NCBI GenBank assembly: GCA_002007465.1
Contig: LNAC01000003.1
Location: forward strand, 15,009,322-15,073,321
From: Ailurus styani
Taxonomy: Eukaryota > Chordata > Mammalia > Carnivora > Ailuridae
DNA length: 64,000 bases
Direction of reading: 5' to 3'
The translations under genes and the position numbers were made by a program. Positions 46,522 through 59,092 of this stretch are shown in pieces. Position 1 is the stretch's first letter. Every line of letters begins with the position of its first letter. A model generated the notes under the pieces. That model was not told the DNA's origin and did not search any database. It saw nothing but the letters and a program-made list of their open reading frames with translations.

Positions 46522-48449
46522 TAATAAGATATCATTAACTGTTGTAACTTCATTTTTAATTGCATGTACAAAAAAAGGGCTAGAATTATTGCATAAAAAA
46601 TTGAAGAGCTCTGAATTTAGATGAAAAATCTAATAGATATAATTAAATAACAGAAAGTAATTTAGCAAATGGAAGAAAATCTGAAGTCTCTCTTGATCAG
46701 TATATATTAGAAATTATTGAAAAAATACTGGAAATACACAAACTATTTTTCTGTAAAAATCTTCAAAAATCTGAACTTTAACACTTCTAAGCATAAACCT
46801 ATTAAAATATCACAAGAAATGCAATCAGTATCTTATAGAAACTAGTAAGGACAATTTCACTGCTGAGTAGAATATCTGTGACCTGGAAAACAATATAAAG
46901 ATTTTTTTTAACAGTTCTTTTAATAAGTTCAGATAAATTGGAAATCAAGTATGCAATATGGGTCTTACTATACCTCTATATCCTGCCTGCAATGCATGAA
47001 AAAAAATCAAAATAATATTTGCCATAATACAACATGAGCCAATCTATGAAATTTAATGTCCCAAAGAAGATTCAGCATGCCTGAACAAGAATACAATGAA
47101 GAAAAGTTACTATAATTATGAAACTTATGACCATTAAGTTATTTATGCTGTATATATCTGCTGCATCTTTTTGTAAGCCTTTAAGTAAGCGATCTAAGAA
47201 AATAATTTTCTGGGAAATGACTGAGATAACCACAGATAAGAAATTAAAATGAATAATTTGGAAGCTACTGTATAGTAACATTAGGTTTAATTCTACTCTT
47301 GAAATTGCCTGTGTATTGTAAGCAGTTAGGAAACACTTTCTCGAATGATCAACATCTATTTCCAAAAGCGCTGTTACGGATAATATGCATAGTTACAAAT
47401 CACCATGGACTTCCTCCAAGAATCAATCCTAGGAGAAGTATTCAGACGAACAGATAACTTTTAATAAATCAAGTTCCAGCTGTGAACTTCAAGACAATCA
47501 TGAGAGATAAACATAAAGAGCCAGGCATAATACAAAATAAGTAAGTCCTATAAAACTGGAAATCTGCCGAGTTCTAAATCTGCAGGAATCCATAGGATGT
47601 CCACAAATGCATTTAGAGGGCAAGACTTTCAGAGCTAATATAAAATCTGACTCATTATCTTACTGTAATTTAGTATTTCCACGTATAAGAATTCGGAATA
47701 GAGGGTAGCTAGAATGGCTGCATGAATCTAAACTTCTTTTCCATCAAAAGTTCATGACAAGCGCCCTTGGCTCTATTCTCATCCCTTCATCCCTGCACAT
47801 CTCTCCTGCATGACTTCAAAGAGAACTCTCCACACAGGAGGTGGAAAAGGGAGGCTAGGGGGTGAGAACAGGGCCACCTCTGTTAAGAGAGAGGCTTAAT
47901 TAAGCACATATTTGAAGAATGCCTTTGACATGAAAAAGCAGTAAGAAAACTCAGTACTATTAACACCGAACGAGAAGTGCTTGGTCCTAGGAGCAAAGCC
48001 TTATAGAGATTAAGAAAAAAGTTTATATTCTCCTCCTCCAGGCAAGCATTTTTCAATGGGGTTCTTTATTGATCTGTCATCCTAAGAGAGTCTGTAAATC
48101 TAGCATCTGCATATCGATTACTGGTTTGTATGGACGAAGAGGAAGCAGAGAGTAAAAGATACATCTTTCTTAAGTCTGAATAAAACTACAGAATGCATGC
48201 TTCAAATATGTACTCATTTCTTCACAAAAGGTCTTATAATACATGTAAAATTTGGAGAACAATTTGTATAATAAAGGATGATCTTTATTTTCATTTGTTA
48301 CTTAAGAGAAATTTAACTGGTATGTTAATATCAAAATGGCCAATATTAACATAACAGCACTTGAAAATTGAAAGCACTGTGATTCCACAGATATAAAATT
48401 CTAACGTGAGATGCCAGATCGAAATGCAAATTTTCCAAGAAAAATACTG
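46522..48449. other. AT-rich unique sequence
   Basis: No SINE, LINE or gene was recognised. The 97-codon minus-strand frame at 47072-47365 has hydrophobic runs typical of AT-rich chance frames. Confidence 0.5.
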
Positions 48450-49370
48450 GTTAGAAGGCTCTTAAACACACATTGAAAGGATTGGAAAAAACAAAAACAA
48501 AAAACACAGGGTAAGAAGAGAATATTTGTGCAGAGATTTCCTTCAAGAGTTCATTCTGGATTCTTAGTTCCTCAACCCATTCCAAGGATGAGGAGTGGGA
48601 CTCCCCCTTCCTCTGCCTGAAACCTGGAAAGAGGAGCTTCACTGGAAGTTTTGGAGAGCTTAGATATGCCCTTATAATTCGGGGGACCCTTTGGTCTGCC
48701 ATCTGACAAATGCCCAGACATTCTTGAGAGCAAGTTCATGGTTCTCTGAGGTGGTGAGGTTGGGAGAAAGAAGAGGGTTCATTTATGAAATAACTGCATT
48801 GTCACCTGTGGAAAAGAAAAAAAAATCATGAGTTTTTTCCTGTAGACCAGATGGAGATGACAAGGGTGGAGCCATCCTGGAGCTGTTTTGAATTCTGCTG
48901 AGCTCTCTTTCCAGGATAGACAACAGGGCTCTTAACTGCTAGTCTCTGTATAAAGTAGACACCTGAGGAATTCAAAGTGAGGGAGATGCAGGGATCTGAA
49001 GAAAAGTTATTGCATGGGTACTCACAGGTATTGTAGACAGAGGAGGCTAGCCTCCAACAAGTCCACCAAAGCTTTAAATTCTGCCAGGCCAAGTTCCTGC
49101 AATGCCATCTTGTGATGCTACCTGTCCAAGTAAGAACTTCCCTTCCCCCCATTTGGCCTCCACTCCTGTTAATTTAGGAGTGGTATTTATAGGAACCAGT
49201 GAGTACAGGATGAGATGAGTGAGACAGAAAGACCGGTTTCCTGTACCCTCTATCACCCAAAATGTCCAGTTGATAACCAGGCTCTGGGTGAAGAGAAAAG
49301 ATAGGATAAGTCAAAGTCAGAGTTTGGTTATTGGGGACTGAACAGTGTGATTTCTGACACAAGGCTGTTA
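48450..49370 (-). other. Unclassified block, possibly a decayed retroviral envelope relic
   Basis: Base composition is more even than in the flanks. On the minus strand, neighbouring frames stay open one after another (62, 60, 108 and 83 codons between 49362 and 48451). The translated text has clustered Cys residues and several N-x-S/T sites followed by a G-V-Y-F-like word, a pattern seen in the surface subunit of some endogenous retrovirus envelopes. No full domain, LTR pair or fusion peptide could be recognised, and all frames are short and broken. It could equally be an unrelated old repeat. Confidence 0.3.
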
Positions 49371-49636
49371 TGTTTGTGACATAAACAGACTATACAACAT
49401 GTAATTATCTAAAACTAACAAAAGTTTCATCCAGTATCAAGTGAAAACTACTCCCAATAGTAAAAAAAAAATAATGGGATGAAAAGATACAGTTTTGTTT
49501 TCAGTTGCCCCATGAGTCAAAACTGATTTAAAAATGGGGCATGTCTGCTATGTTGCTATGTAATCAAATTAATCACCATAGGACACAAACTTACTATTCT
49601 TTAAAGTTAAAATATGATTTTAAAACACAGAGAGAG

Positions 49637-49832
49637 AATGGGCGCCTGGGTGGCTCAGTGGGTTAAAGCCTCTGCTTTCGGCTCAGGTCATGATCTCAGG
49701 GTCCTGGGATCGAGGCCCGCATCGGGCTCCCTGCTCAGCGGGGAGCCTGCTTCCCCCTCTCTCTGCCTGCTTCTCTGCCTCCTTGTGATCTCTCTCCCTC
49801 TGTGAAATAAATAAATAAAATCTTTTAAAAAA
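49637..49832 (+). mobile_element. CAN-SINE (mustelid type), young
   Basis: The sequence is close to the mustelid form throughout ('tgggttaaagcctctgcttt', 'gatcgaggcccgcatcgggc'). A perfect 15-base duplication (aaaacacagagagag) lies at 49622-49636 and 49833-49847. Open frames on both strands (63-64 codons) belong to the element. Confidence 0.97.
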
Positions 49833-49847
49833 AAAACACAGAGAGAG

Positions 49848-50790
49848 CAATAGTTGAATAAAAACCTCACCAAAGGCTTCAACTTTATCTTAAAATATTA
49901 TAAGCAAAAAAGTCCACCATTTATAATTGTACCTAGAAGGCCAATTATTCAATGACAAACCAAGAAGTAAAAGACAATTCATAGTAACTATCATACATAG
50001 TAATTATTTTAAAACTTAATTTGTTAGAAACATAGATTTATATGTTAGACAAATATAAGTTCTTCATTAGAATGGAGACCTGGCAGCCATTATCTAATGG
50101 TTCAAGTAGAAGACATCCAACCATTTGGTGGAAGGTTGGTTAGGTGGCCCACTTTCAGGAGCCTTTAGGGTTTCGATTTGTTGGAGTCTTTAATGCAGAC
50201 ATTAATAAGTAGACATCTATTCATGGAACCCTAAATATTTACCAGTTCTACCATGTTGCTTTGGTTGTGAACTTTAAGTCAACTGAAATTTCTCTGCCAT
50301 GATTTATGAAACATCAACATTTTTGTGACTCAAATAGATTTCAATTATTGGAATCAGTTTGGGCAATAGCACTTTGATTCTATTAATTAACTGCCTTGCC
50401 TCAGTAGAAAACTGACTTTCTATTTTTATGCTTCAGAGATCAAATCCTAGGACAAAAGAGGATGTTATTGAAATAGTAGCAAAGAGACAGATAAGGCCGG
50501 AGCTGCAAAAGGACATTTTAAAAAAGTGATTCTGTGCAATCTTTGGTTAGTAAATAACATCTGTACAAATAGTTACTTATGAAACTTGTATTATTTTGTT
50601 TTTTGAAGTTATTTTCAGGACTGACCTAGAGCTTAGAAAAATTACTGACAAATGGATCAGTTTTGAATCTGTCAGTTTTTGTTCACACTGTCTAGGTCAG
50701 ACCTTCAGCTTTCAACCAGATTTTGACCATACCTTCCTTTTCCCTTACTTCCTTTAATGTTGCTCTCCTCTCATGGAGACTCCACTGTAT
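49848..50790. other. AT-rich unique sequence
   Basis: Nothing was recognised. Confidence 0.5.
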
Positions 50791-50801
50791 TGACAGATAT
50801 A

Positions 50802-51029
50802 TATTTTTTTAAAGATTTTATGTGTGGCTTTTTTTTTTTTTTTAGAGAGAGAGGGAGCATGAGAGCACAAGCTGGGGGAGGGGCAGAGGCTGAGCGAGAG
50901 GGAGAATCTCAAGCAGACTTCCTGCTGAGCATAGAGTCCAACTAGGGACACCATCTCACAACCCTGAGATCACGACCTGTGTGGAAACCAAGAGCCGATT
51001 GCTTAACTGACTGAGCCACCCCAGTGCCC
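50802..51029 (-). mobile_element. CAN-SINE (older type), antisense
   Basis: Minus-strand head 'gggcactggggtggctcag' is followed by 'caatcggctcttgg', a diverged body and, within the tail side, a T15-T16 run that lengthens it. The target word 'tgacagat' flanks it at 50791-50798 and 51030-51037. Confidence 0.92.
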
Positions 51030-51533
51030 TGACAGATTATTTTTAAATGAAAATCTGTTAACATTCCTCCTTTGTTCAAGTCTTCCATTACCTAAAGGAG
51101 TGCTTCTCAGAATTTTAAAAAAATCTCTTAACGTACGTATTCATATGGAGCTACCTTGGAAATAGTTAGCTTCAGTCTCATTAGTTATTTGCTCGGTTGT
51201 TTTTCTTCCCACTCACTCAAAAAAACATTGAAATGCAAGGGATTAAAAGAGAAAGCAGAAGGATAAGCTTTATTTATTAAAAGGAATAGTTTGTGACTTC
51301 ATTGTTATTATAATCAATTACTGATATAATAGCATATCAAGACACTATAGTTTTAAAAAGCCACTGGACTGTAGGATAAATCCAAACTACTTAGTTTGGT
51401 ATCCATTGTTCTAGTCAAACTAATTATCTGCTCCTTTCTCAGACCTATCTGCCTCTGTTGGGCAAGTAATACAAATTACACTCGATGAGAGAATTTTCTG
51501 GGAGGAAGGAACATATAAGAATAGGAGAGGCTA

Positions 51534-51600
51534 TCTCTGCCTACTTGTGATCTCTCTCTCTCTGTCAAATAAATAAATAAAAATCTTTAAAAAAAAAAAA
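51534..51600 (+). mobile_element. Severely 5'-truncated CAN-SINE
   Basis: Only the 3' part remains: 'tctctgcctacttgtgatct', (CT)n, (AAAT)n, 'aaatcttt' and a tail of about 14 A. A perfect 17-base duplication (aagaataggagaggcta) at 51517-51533 and 51601-51617 shows that it inserted in this truncated form and was not eroded later. No tRNA-derived head or Pol III boxes remain. Confidence 0.96.
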
Positions 51601-51617
51601 AAGAATAGGAGAGGCTA

Positions 51618-53400
51618 GAGAATAACAGACTTTTTGGACCTCACAGTTTAGCTAAGGTTAGTCCCATCCATGAATCTTCCATACATTTTCAGGAATCTTT
51701 TTAACCAGGCATTGTTATATTATTGGCAGCCATTCAGTCTATAATTCTGATAAACTAATAGAATTCAAAATATGGTTCTAGGATGTAGTTGCTAAACTTC
51801 CTAGTAATTCAGGAGATTAGAACTTCATAATTTAAATTTCATAGTCATGTACATTTTTTACTAGCATGTTAACTTTTAGAGTGGCAGAGAGTCACAATTA
51901 ACTAGATTTCAGATATTAACATTACATTTAAATACCTTATATATTTTAAATAAATTATTAATAATTCTCTGCCTATGAGATTTACAAAAATAAGATTAAT
52001 TATTATATCTTTAGGTAGAGTAATTTATCAGATCTGATAGTTGGTGAATTCCTGTCTCTAAGATCATTTATCTTTTAATGTTCTGTTCTAAACTGAATGA
52101 GTGAAATTTTCCATTTTGATGTCAAAAAACGCTCTTCTTAGCTAAGGATTCAGTGAAACTAAAATATCCTCAAATTTCTGCGTTATAAAAGGAAAAAGTT
52201 CACATTCGTAAGTTCCACATACATCTTTTTAATACACATTTTCCTTTTTAGGTTTAATTTTCTTTTTAAGTCCTCATTTCACAACTCTATGTTACTTTGA
52301 GTCTACTTTTTTATGAAGTTTTCCATCTTCCTAATTAAATTATGGTTTCTTTAGAGAAAGGATTATACATTCTATCTCTCTGTGTTCCAAATATATAGCT
52401 CAGTGCTTTGGGGATACTAAGGCAAATTTAGTTTAGAAGGAACTAATTTTGAGAGGAAAACTTGTGAGTTTTTTTTTCAACATGACTCAACGTCATTAAC
52501 AAATGTTTGGACGCAAGAATGATCCTTTATATGGGGTGTTTTGTGGTACTTTCCCTCAAAGAATTTACAATCTGTTTATAGAGGCAAGCTGCATAGCTGC
52601 GTACCCAAGGCTCATTCATTATACGTTTTCATTAAAGCACAGAGACAGGACCCGTGGGCAGGAAGAGCTGCACTGAGATTGTGAGGAGCAATTGATTATA
52701 TGTTTTTAAGGCTCATTCGTAAAAGAATGTAGACATGAAGAGTTGGAAGAATGCCACAAAAGGATGTGACCAATCTAGATAGTGTTGTAAGGGAAATTTT
52801 TAGGTATCTGGGTGGAATTAAATCATATTCCTTGCAATTTCCACACTTGGAACTTATTTAATTCTCTGAGCTAGGACTTCCCTTGACACATGTATATATG
52901 AACATACCACTGATAGCATTTTGAGAATTAGATCCCCTTTATATTTTCATTGCATTACCATACTTTCTAATAAGAAGTCATGCACATTTTATAATGTGAA
53001 GTGTTAAATTTACAAAGAGCTCCAATTAGGGATATGCAAGTACTGCAATCAGATTTACTGCTACCTTTGCTTTGGCAGTGAAAAAGTCCAAAGGCCAGCA
53101 ATTGGAGAAAAATAGTGGTAAAGGCCTTCCTTTATAAAACTTAATGAAAGGTAAATTACATCTATGGCAATGGGCAATATTTCAACAGTCTTGGACTGCC
53201 ATGGCTAAGCCTTATAAGTGAGACAACAACAAAAGCTTCTGATTTCTAATTTTGGTTTCATTAAATCCCAAGACAGAATAAGTTCTGAGAGCTCTCATTC
53301 AAAGTATTGTATCACTTGGACTCCAGCCATATTCTATTTGATTTCAAAGCCCATATTCTTTCCAGTTTACCATATTACAATTAACTTGGTCCTTTATGCA
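51618..53400. other. AT-rich unique sequence
   Basis: A weak L2-like end may lie near 52350-52440. No gene was found. Confidence 0.5.
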
Positions 53401-53410
53401 TGCATGCACA

Positions 53411-53482
53411 TGTACACACATATAAACACACACACACACACACACATACACACACGGGCACACAAATACGTGCCCACACGCA
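53411..53482 (+). repeat. (CA)n microsatellite
   Basis: An imperfect CA run with TA and GG interruptions; the longest pure section is at about 53427-53446. Overlapping open frames of 76 and 100 codons read His-Thr repeats through it and are not genes. Confidence 0.95.
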
Positions 53483-53625
53483 GAGATTTAACTTTTCTAA
53501 CACTTTTGGAAAACACTTAAGGCACAAAAGATTTCTCTTAGTTGATCAATACTATGCTAAAAATTACATAATTAAGATTTCTATCTTAATTGTTCCTGTT
53601 GCAACTTTGTATTTCTATAGCCATA

Positions 53626-53830
53626 AATAATATTTATTCATTTATTCCTTCACTCATACATCCTGTTAGGTGCTTAGGATGAATAAGGAAGTAGTTCTGT
53701 GTCTTAGCAACTGACTTGTCAATTGGGCAAAATAAATATATAAACAAATATATGCTACAGGTATTAAGATGAAAGTAGGTTCTAGATTCAGTGAAGAAAT
53801 AAAAGAGAGTGGACAGTTATTAGATGTGAG
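53626..53830 (-). repeat. LINE-2 (L2) 3' end, antisense
   Basis: Begins 'aatatttattcatttattcc' with 'ttaggtgcttaggatgaata', the reversed L2 terminus, then a decayed continuation with 'aaataaatatataaacaaat'. Confidence 0.65.
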
Positions 53831-54194
53831 TTATAGTCAACTGGAATCTGTATTTTGTGTGTTTGCTCTACAGATAAGACCGTCTTGTTACAAGGTCCTT
53901 TTCATAACCACAGTTTATAAAGATCTTGGATGGTGTCCAGCATAGACCTATTAAATGATAAATTTAGTTTTTTCTCTTGTGCCTTTCTTTAGTCTATACG
54001 TAATTCTGTCATAGACCTTGAAACATTTTGGTCTTTATTATTTGTTTTAAATGTTCTAACTTAACCAGGATAGTACCTTCTAAAGTCAGAGTCTTTATTC
54101 TCTGTGTTGGTAAAGCCTAACATAGAATCAGACTTATATAAGGCATCCAATGAGTTTTCATAGAGCAAATGAGATAAATGTCTTCATAAATATA

Positions 54195-54350
54195 GAAGAT
54201 AGATATATGTATATGTAAATAGATATACGTATACATAAATCTTTTCATAAAACACGTAGATTATGTATGTACACATATATGTATATGTATATACATGCAT
54301 ACATACATAGAAATATGTACGTACATCTATCTGTATTTGTGTGTGTGTTT
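54195..54350. repeat. Complex AT-rich microsatellite
   Basis: Mixed TATG, TACA and ATAC units ('tatatgtatatgtatata', 'catgcatacatacata') with a final GT run. It has palindromic potential. Confidence 0.85.
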
Positions 54351-54439
54351 AATACAAAATTATATGTAAGGGAGAAAATTTACATAATTAAATAAAATTA
54401 AAGCTGAATTTTATCCTAAAAGTGATAATTATAAGCTCA

Positions 54440-54580
54440 GGGAGTAAAAAATCCATTTTGTATATTACAAAACTAATGCTCAGAGAGGATTGTTAGGACA
54501 AGTTCAGGAATAAAGTCAGAGCTAGGACACAGGTTTACTGATTCCCAAATCAATGTCCTTCCACTTTACTATACTCATAA
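54440..54580 (-). repeat. MIR SINE relic, antisense
   Basis: The order 'aactaatgctcagagaggat', 'agtcagagctaggacacagg', 'tttactgattcccaaatc' and 'cttccactttactata' is the reverse of MIR core to 5' end. Confidence 0.75.
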
Positions 54581-56029
54581 GTGCACTGACACAGGAAATA
54601 AGAATAATGACACCTATTTTTTCCTTTCACCCAAGGTTCTCAGCACGCCTTGCTAATTGTATATACAGTTAGAGAAAAGAAAGCTCATATACCATCAGAA
54701 TTTTGTCTGATTCACTCTGCAGCCAGTGGCTGAGCCCAAAATACAGCCCTTCCTTCATTTTGATCAAAAGATCATATTGGCTATGCCAACCTATTAGTGT
54801 CTAGAGAAGCTGTGAGTTAAATTTTTGTGCTTCAAAGGATAAAAAGCATCATTTCTGTTTTGAGATGTTATTAAAAAAATTCTGCATGTAGGAGGTTCAT
54901 TCAGCACACACTTCTAACATACTTTTAAATCTGTCTTAAAATAGAAGTCTGTCTAGTTTCTCTGAATCTCTTATAAATTCCTAATGTCAATGCTACGAAT
55001 ATATTATTTAGTTGGAACTTTTAAAAGCAGTACAGTTTATAAGTTAAGAATTATTATTACACAAGACCTCATTTAGGTTAATGTAATGTAATGTTTAAGC
55101 ACTTATATTTTCCATCCGCATATTAGTCTTGGTAGGTCTTATCTATAAAAGATGTTTGGCATGCTATAGCCATTCTTTAAATTTGTCCTTTAGAGGAGGT
55201 GATGATTGCAATCAAGTATTTATAGAGATCATTTCTGGCAATAAGTGTATATATGATAAAGAAATAATGTATCTAAGTAGAAATAACAATTATAACTCTA
55301 AAACTATAGGAAAAAATTTATGTACTTGAAAGTTTGGGTTAAACAAGCTATGAAACATGTATATTTAAATAAACTTAAATTTTTGCCCTTTGAGTCTTTT
55401 ACTCAAATCCTCTAACATGTCTAAATTAATTCAACTATTACTTTTTTATTGTATAGGTACTTTGTGGTAGGCAGACTTAAGATAGATTTTCTCTTTTCAG
55501 AAATTATCATTAGTGATGAAACACTTAATTTGATCCTCAGGTATTCTAACTTGGTTATAATGGCAAAAATAATGAGGTCGTCATTTTCTGGTTCAAATAT
55601 TGACACTATTATGTTGTTGCAACTATTAAACTGTGATACTTTTGGGAAGTCTCTTGTTGGTAAGTTGATCAAACTTCAACAACACTTGGTAACTTTTAGA
55701 GCTGATTGCCCCCATAGTACAATCCTTTATCCTCTATGGAGAACATCCATCTCAATGCCAATCCCTATTTTGCAATATTTTCCCAATGTGAGCACAATTG
55801 GCTAATCAATTTAAAAACCATAATTATTGACTACCTTATTATAATGGCATTGTGTTAATCATGAAAAACAAAAATAAACATCATATGCCATGTTTTCAAG
55901 GAATTTTATATCAGTTAGAATAGAAACCATCTTTAGTTCAAATATTGTATAAGAAAGCTCATGGTGAATAAATTGAGAGTCATATAAGTATAAGAATAAC
56001 AATACATAAAAAATACTGGATGTAGAATT
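54581..56029. other. AT-rich unique sequence
   Basis: Overlapping frames on opposite strands (118 and 83 codons, 55421-55805) have no domain. Opposed open frames in one place are expected by chance or from an old repeat. Confidence 0.5.
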
Positions 56030-56320
56030 GACAGCCAGTATAATGTATTGGTTTTGAATATTGCCTTTCTATCTATGCTGCATTACTTTAAATCTCAACT
56101 CAACTAGCTAAAAGTTGAGTGACTTTGGGCAAGTTACTAGAACTTTCCCTCAGGTATATATTATATATTAATTCTTCATAATGACATAACTAGCGATGAT
56201 AATAACATATCTGTACTTCAAATCTTCTTGTCAGAATTAAATAAGTTAATATATGTAACAGTGCCTGGAACATAGAAATGGTATATGAGCATCAGCTATT
56301 AGTAGTAGTATTATTATACT
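56030..56320 (+). repeat. MIR SINE, near full length
   Basis: Sense motifs in order: 'agccagtataatgtattggt', 'gagtgactttgggcaagtta', 'aattaaataagttaatatat', 'gtaacagtgcctggaacata' and 'agcatcagctattag'. Confidence 0.8.
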
Positions 56321-56489
56321 GAAGATTAAGATCATAATGCATATGAAGTTCTTAGCAGAGTGCATGTTTCGTAGTAACTAGTCGGAATTTTTAGTTTATC
56401 TTCATCATGGTATGTCCTGGGTTGCTATGCTATGTTTTGGACAAAGTAAAACCAAAACATACTGAACCAGAATATACATATAACTATAC

Positions 56490-56552
56490 ATGGTTATATG
56501 TTATATATATATATACATATATATATATACATACACACACATATATATATAG
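56490..56552. repeat. (TA)n / (TACA)n microsatellite
   Basis: Runs of TA broken by CATA and CACA words. Confidence 0.9.
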
Positions 56553-57499
56553 TTAGTAAGGATTAATATATTTACATAACTTTACATCTAATTGAAAGAG
56601 AAATCATGTTATGTTGTGATGTGTTTAAGGGATAGGTTTTGAAAGTTATATGGAGAATGGAATAGTCTAGTATATTGATACTTGAGTAAATCACAGGGTA
56701 AATTCACAAGAGTGAATGAAAAATGCACCTGATATTACTTCTGTGTTCTGGCTCTGAAAAAGGTTGAATCTCAGTGTTAAACCTCAGTTTCCAAATGCTG
56801 GAAAAATAACTACATTTATTCCTAGTAAAATGACATGAGAGCTATTAGGGTAGGATCAGTGCAAAAAAACCAAAAAAGTCTTAGACCCTAGAACTTCCTC
56901 TCTCTACCAAAATAGCAAACAAAATAAACACTGCATCTCAAGTAAGATTGCATGTATTTATGTTTTCATCAAAGAGTTGAAAGATGTATGCCCGTTAACT
57001 TGCCAGTTTGTCTTCACAGAAGTTAAATGGATTTTGGAGAATGACAGTGGATTATCATATACATGACCACTGACAATGCTAATTTCAGTTGCTATGCTAG
57101 GTAGGTTTTCTTTACTGGAGCAAATCAGTACAGTATCTGGTAACTGGTTTGCAGCTATGGATTTAGTGAATGTTTTATTTTCTATCCCTGATAGTAAGGA
57201 CTATTAAAAGTGGTCAATTTCACCTGAAAGAGATAGCAGTACTCCTATACTTTCTGACGTCAGGACCATGTCAACTTTCCAGGTTTCCTTTCATAAATTA
57301 ATCTGTAGGGATTTTCTTTATCCTGTTATTTCTTACAACATTGTGCTGATCTGCTTTTATGTTATATTACTGCATTTATTGGATTTGGTGAGCAGGATCT
57401 AATAAATAATTAATATACATGCAAAGTCACACCCATACCAAAGGGTGAAAAATAACCTTATTGAAAATTGAACAGATGGGAACTCAGTTGTTAGGGGAA
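56553..57499. other. AT-rich unique sequence
   Basis: Nothing was recognised. Confidence 0.5.
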
Positions 57500-57725
57500 G
57501 TACTTCACATTGTGGTAGCAAGGGGGAAGAATAGGTCAAGGCAGACATTGTGCAACATATGCCTTTGACCTAGGCTTCAAAAGGTGGATGGGATTTTTGT
57601 AGTTAGAGCTAGGGAAAGAAGAACATTTTAAGTGGAGAGAAAAATGTGTGGGTGAAGTGAAGTTAGAAAGGGAAGTAGCAGAAGAGCTGTTTTGGAAATA
57701 GAGAACAATAACTGAAAAAAAGTAC
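57500..57725 (-). repeat. LINE-2-like relic, antisense
   Basis: Text such as 'gacctaggcttcaaaaggtg' and 'gggaaagaagaacatttta' resembles the antisense L2 body (gacctgggccttgaaggatg, gggagggcattcca). It is weak. The 73-codon minus-strand frame is part of it. Confidence 0.4.
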
Positions 57726-58369
57726 CTGGAAAAGCAAGTTGTGGCTTGAGTTGACAAGATAAGATTTTTTGTGTTTATTTTTGATAGTAAGATTTACATT
57801 TGAACTAGAGAAAATGTTTCAATAGACCTATTAAGGTACAAGAGGATTCTGGATGGATACGAGGGGGTGGTTGAGACACGAACATTCTATTTTCCTTCCT
57901 TTTCCCCAATCCACTGATCTCAGAAGTCTGATGGGATGAGTATTATGGACCCCAAATTTAGAGCTGTACCTTTAACTGAACTATTTAAAAAACGTGGTTT
58001 TTTAAAGACTTTTAAAATCTCAAATAGTAGGAAAACAAGACAAAATCCAAAATCACACTTGCATGAATGGTAATGTCCATTGCTATGACAGTTGATTTTG
58101 CCTTTTAGTTTTTTTACTCTCTAAGTAATCAACCCCTTAGCAAGGGAATAGATTGCAAAGTATTGATAGATATCCTAATTAGAAATGGTATGAAAGACAG
58201 GAAATTATTGATATTTGCACTTGATGAAAAATTGTGTCAATAAGTGGGCTAAATAGAAGATATTACTGGTCGACACTCAGGAAGACTCACAGTTTAATAG
58301 AATGCTCACAGTTGCAGCAGTGGAAGCAGTAGAATTAGTGGTCGTGCTGGTGGTAGAAGTAATGCCATA
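57726..58369. other. AT-rich unique sequence
   Basis: Nothing was recognised. Confidence 0.5.
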
Positions 58370-58590
58370 CATAGGTCATATTCTTTATGGACTTACATGC
58401 CAGGAACACTTCTAGCAATCCTTTCAACTACAACCCTATGAAGTAGAGACTATTGCCATCCCAATTTTACAGATGATGAATCTGTGACAAAGAAAGATCA
58501 TCGACCGTGATCAAGGTCACACAGCTGGAAAGGGTTAAACTGGTAAAACAACCATGTGGTCTCAGAGGCTGCACCCTGACTTTCTATACA
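58370..58590 (-). repeat. MIR SINE, antisense
   Basis: 'catgccaggaacacttctag', 'caaccctatgaagtagagac', 'cccaattttacagatgatga' and 'atcaaggtcacacagctgga' follow the reverse MIR order closely. It is among the clearest MIR copies here. Confidence 0.88.
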
Positions 58591-58890
58591 GTTGGTGAAT
58601 AGTTGTACAGCTCCGCACTCATAAAAGCCTAATAAGTCTTAGGTGTAATTTCTCAAAATGGATTACAGTTGTTTGTTTTTGTTTGTTTGAATAGATGAAA
58701 ACAGTTAGCCTGTATTTGACTATGTGATCTTTGCCTTATTAACATGTTTCTAGAACTCCAGCCTTAATGAACAGTAAAGGTGAATGTGAAGTATTATCAT
58801 TTATCCTTGATTATTAGTCACAACAGTTGCCAGTCTTTTTAAAATTTTTATGGCTTATTTATTTTTATTTATTTATTTTTAATTGTTAAT

Positions 58891-59067
58891 TTTTTTTTAA
58901 AAGATTGTATTTATCCATTTGAGACAGAGAGCAAGCACAAGCAGGGGTGGGAGAAGCACAGGGAGAAGCAGACTTCCTGCTCAATGCAGGGCTGGATCCC
59001 AGGACCCTGAGATCATGACCTGAGCCGAAGGCAGACGCTTAGCCAACTGAGCCACCCAGGCGCCCCT
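58891..59067 (-). mobile_element. CAN-SINE, antisense (left arm of a head-to-head pair)
   Basis: Minus-strand head 'ggggcgcctgggtggctcag' is followed by 'ttggctaagcgtctgcc', a caniform type. The T-rich end at 58885-58901 is its tail. It lies 25 bases from the head of the next SINE, which points the other way. Confidence 0.95.
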
Positions 59068-59092
59068 CTTTATATTTTTAAAAAATAAACTT

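Noticed and set aside
53218..53630. Open frames of 100 and 76 codons rich in His and Thr
   Set aside because: They are translations of the CA microsatellite.
55421..55805. Opposed open frames of 118 and 83 codons
   Set aside because: Both strands are open in the same AT-rich place and neither shows a domain, so chance or an old repeat is more likely.
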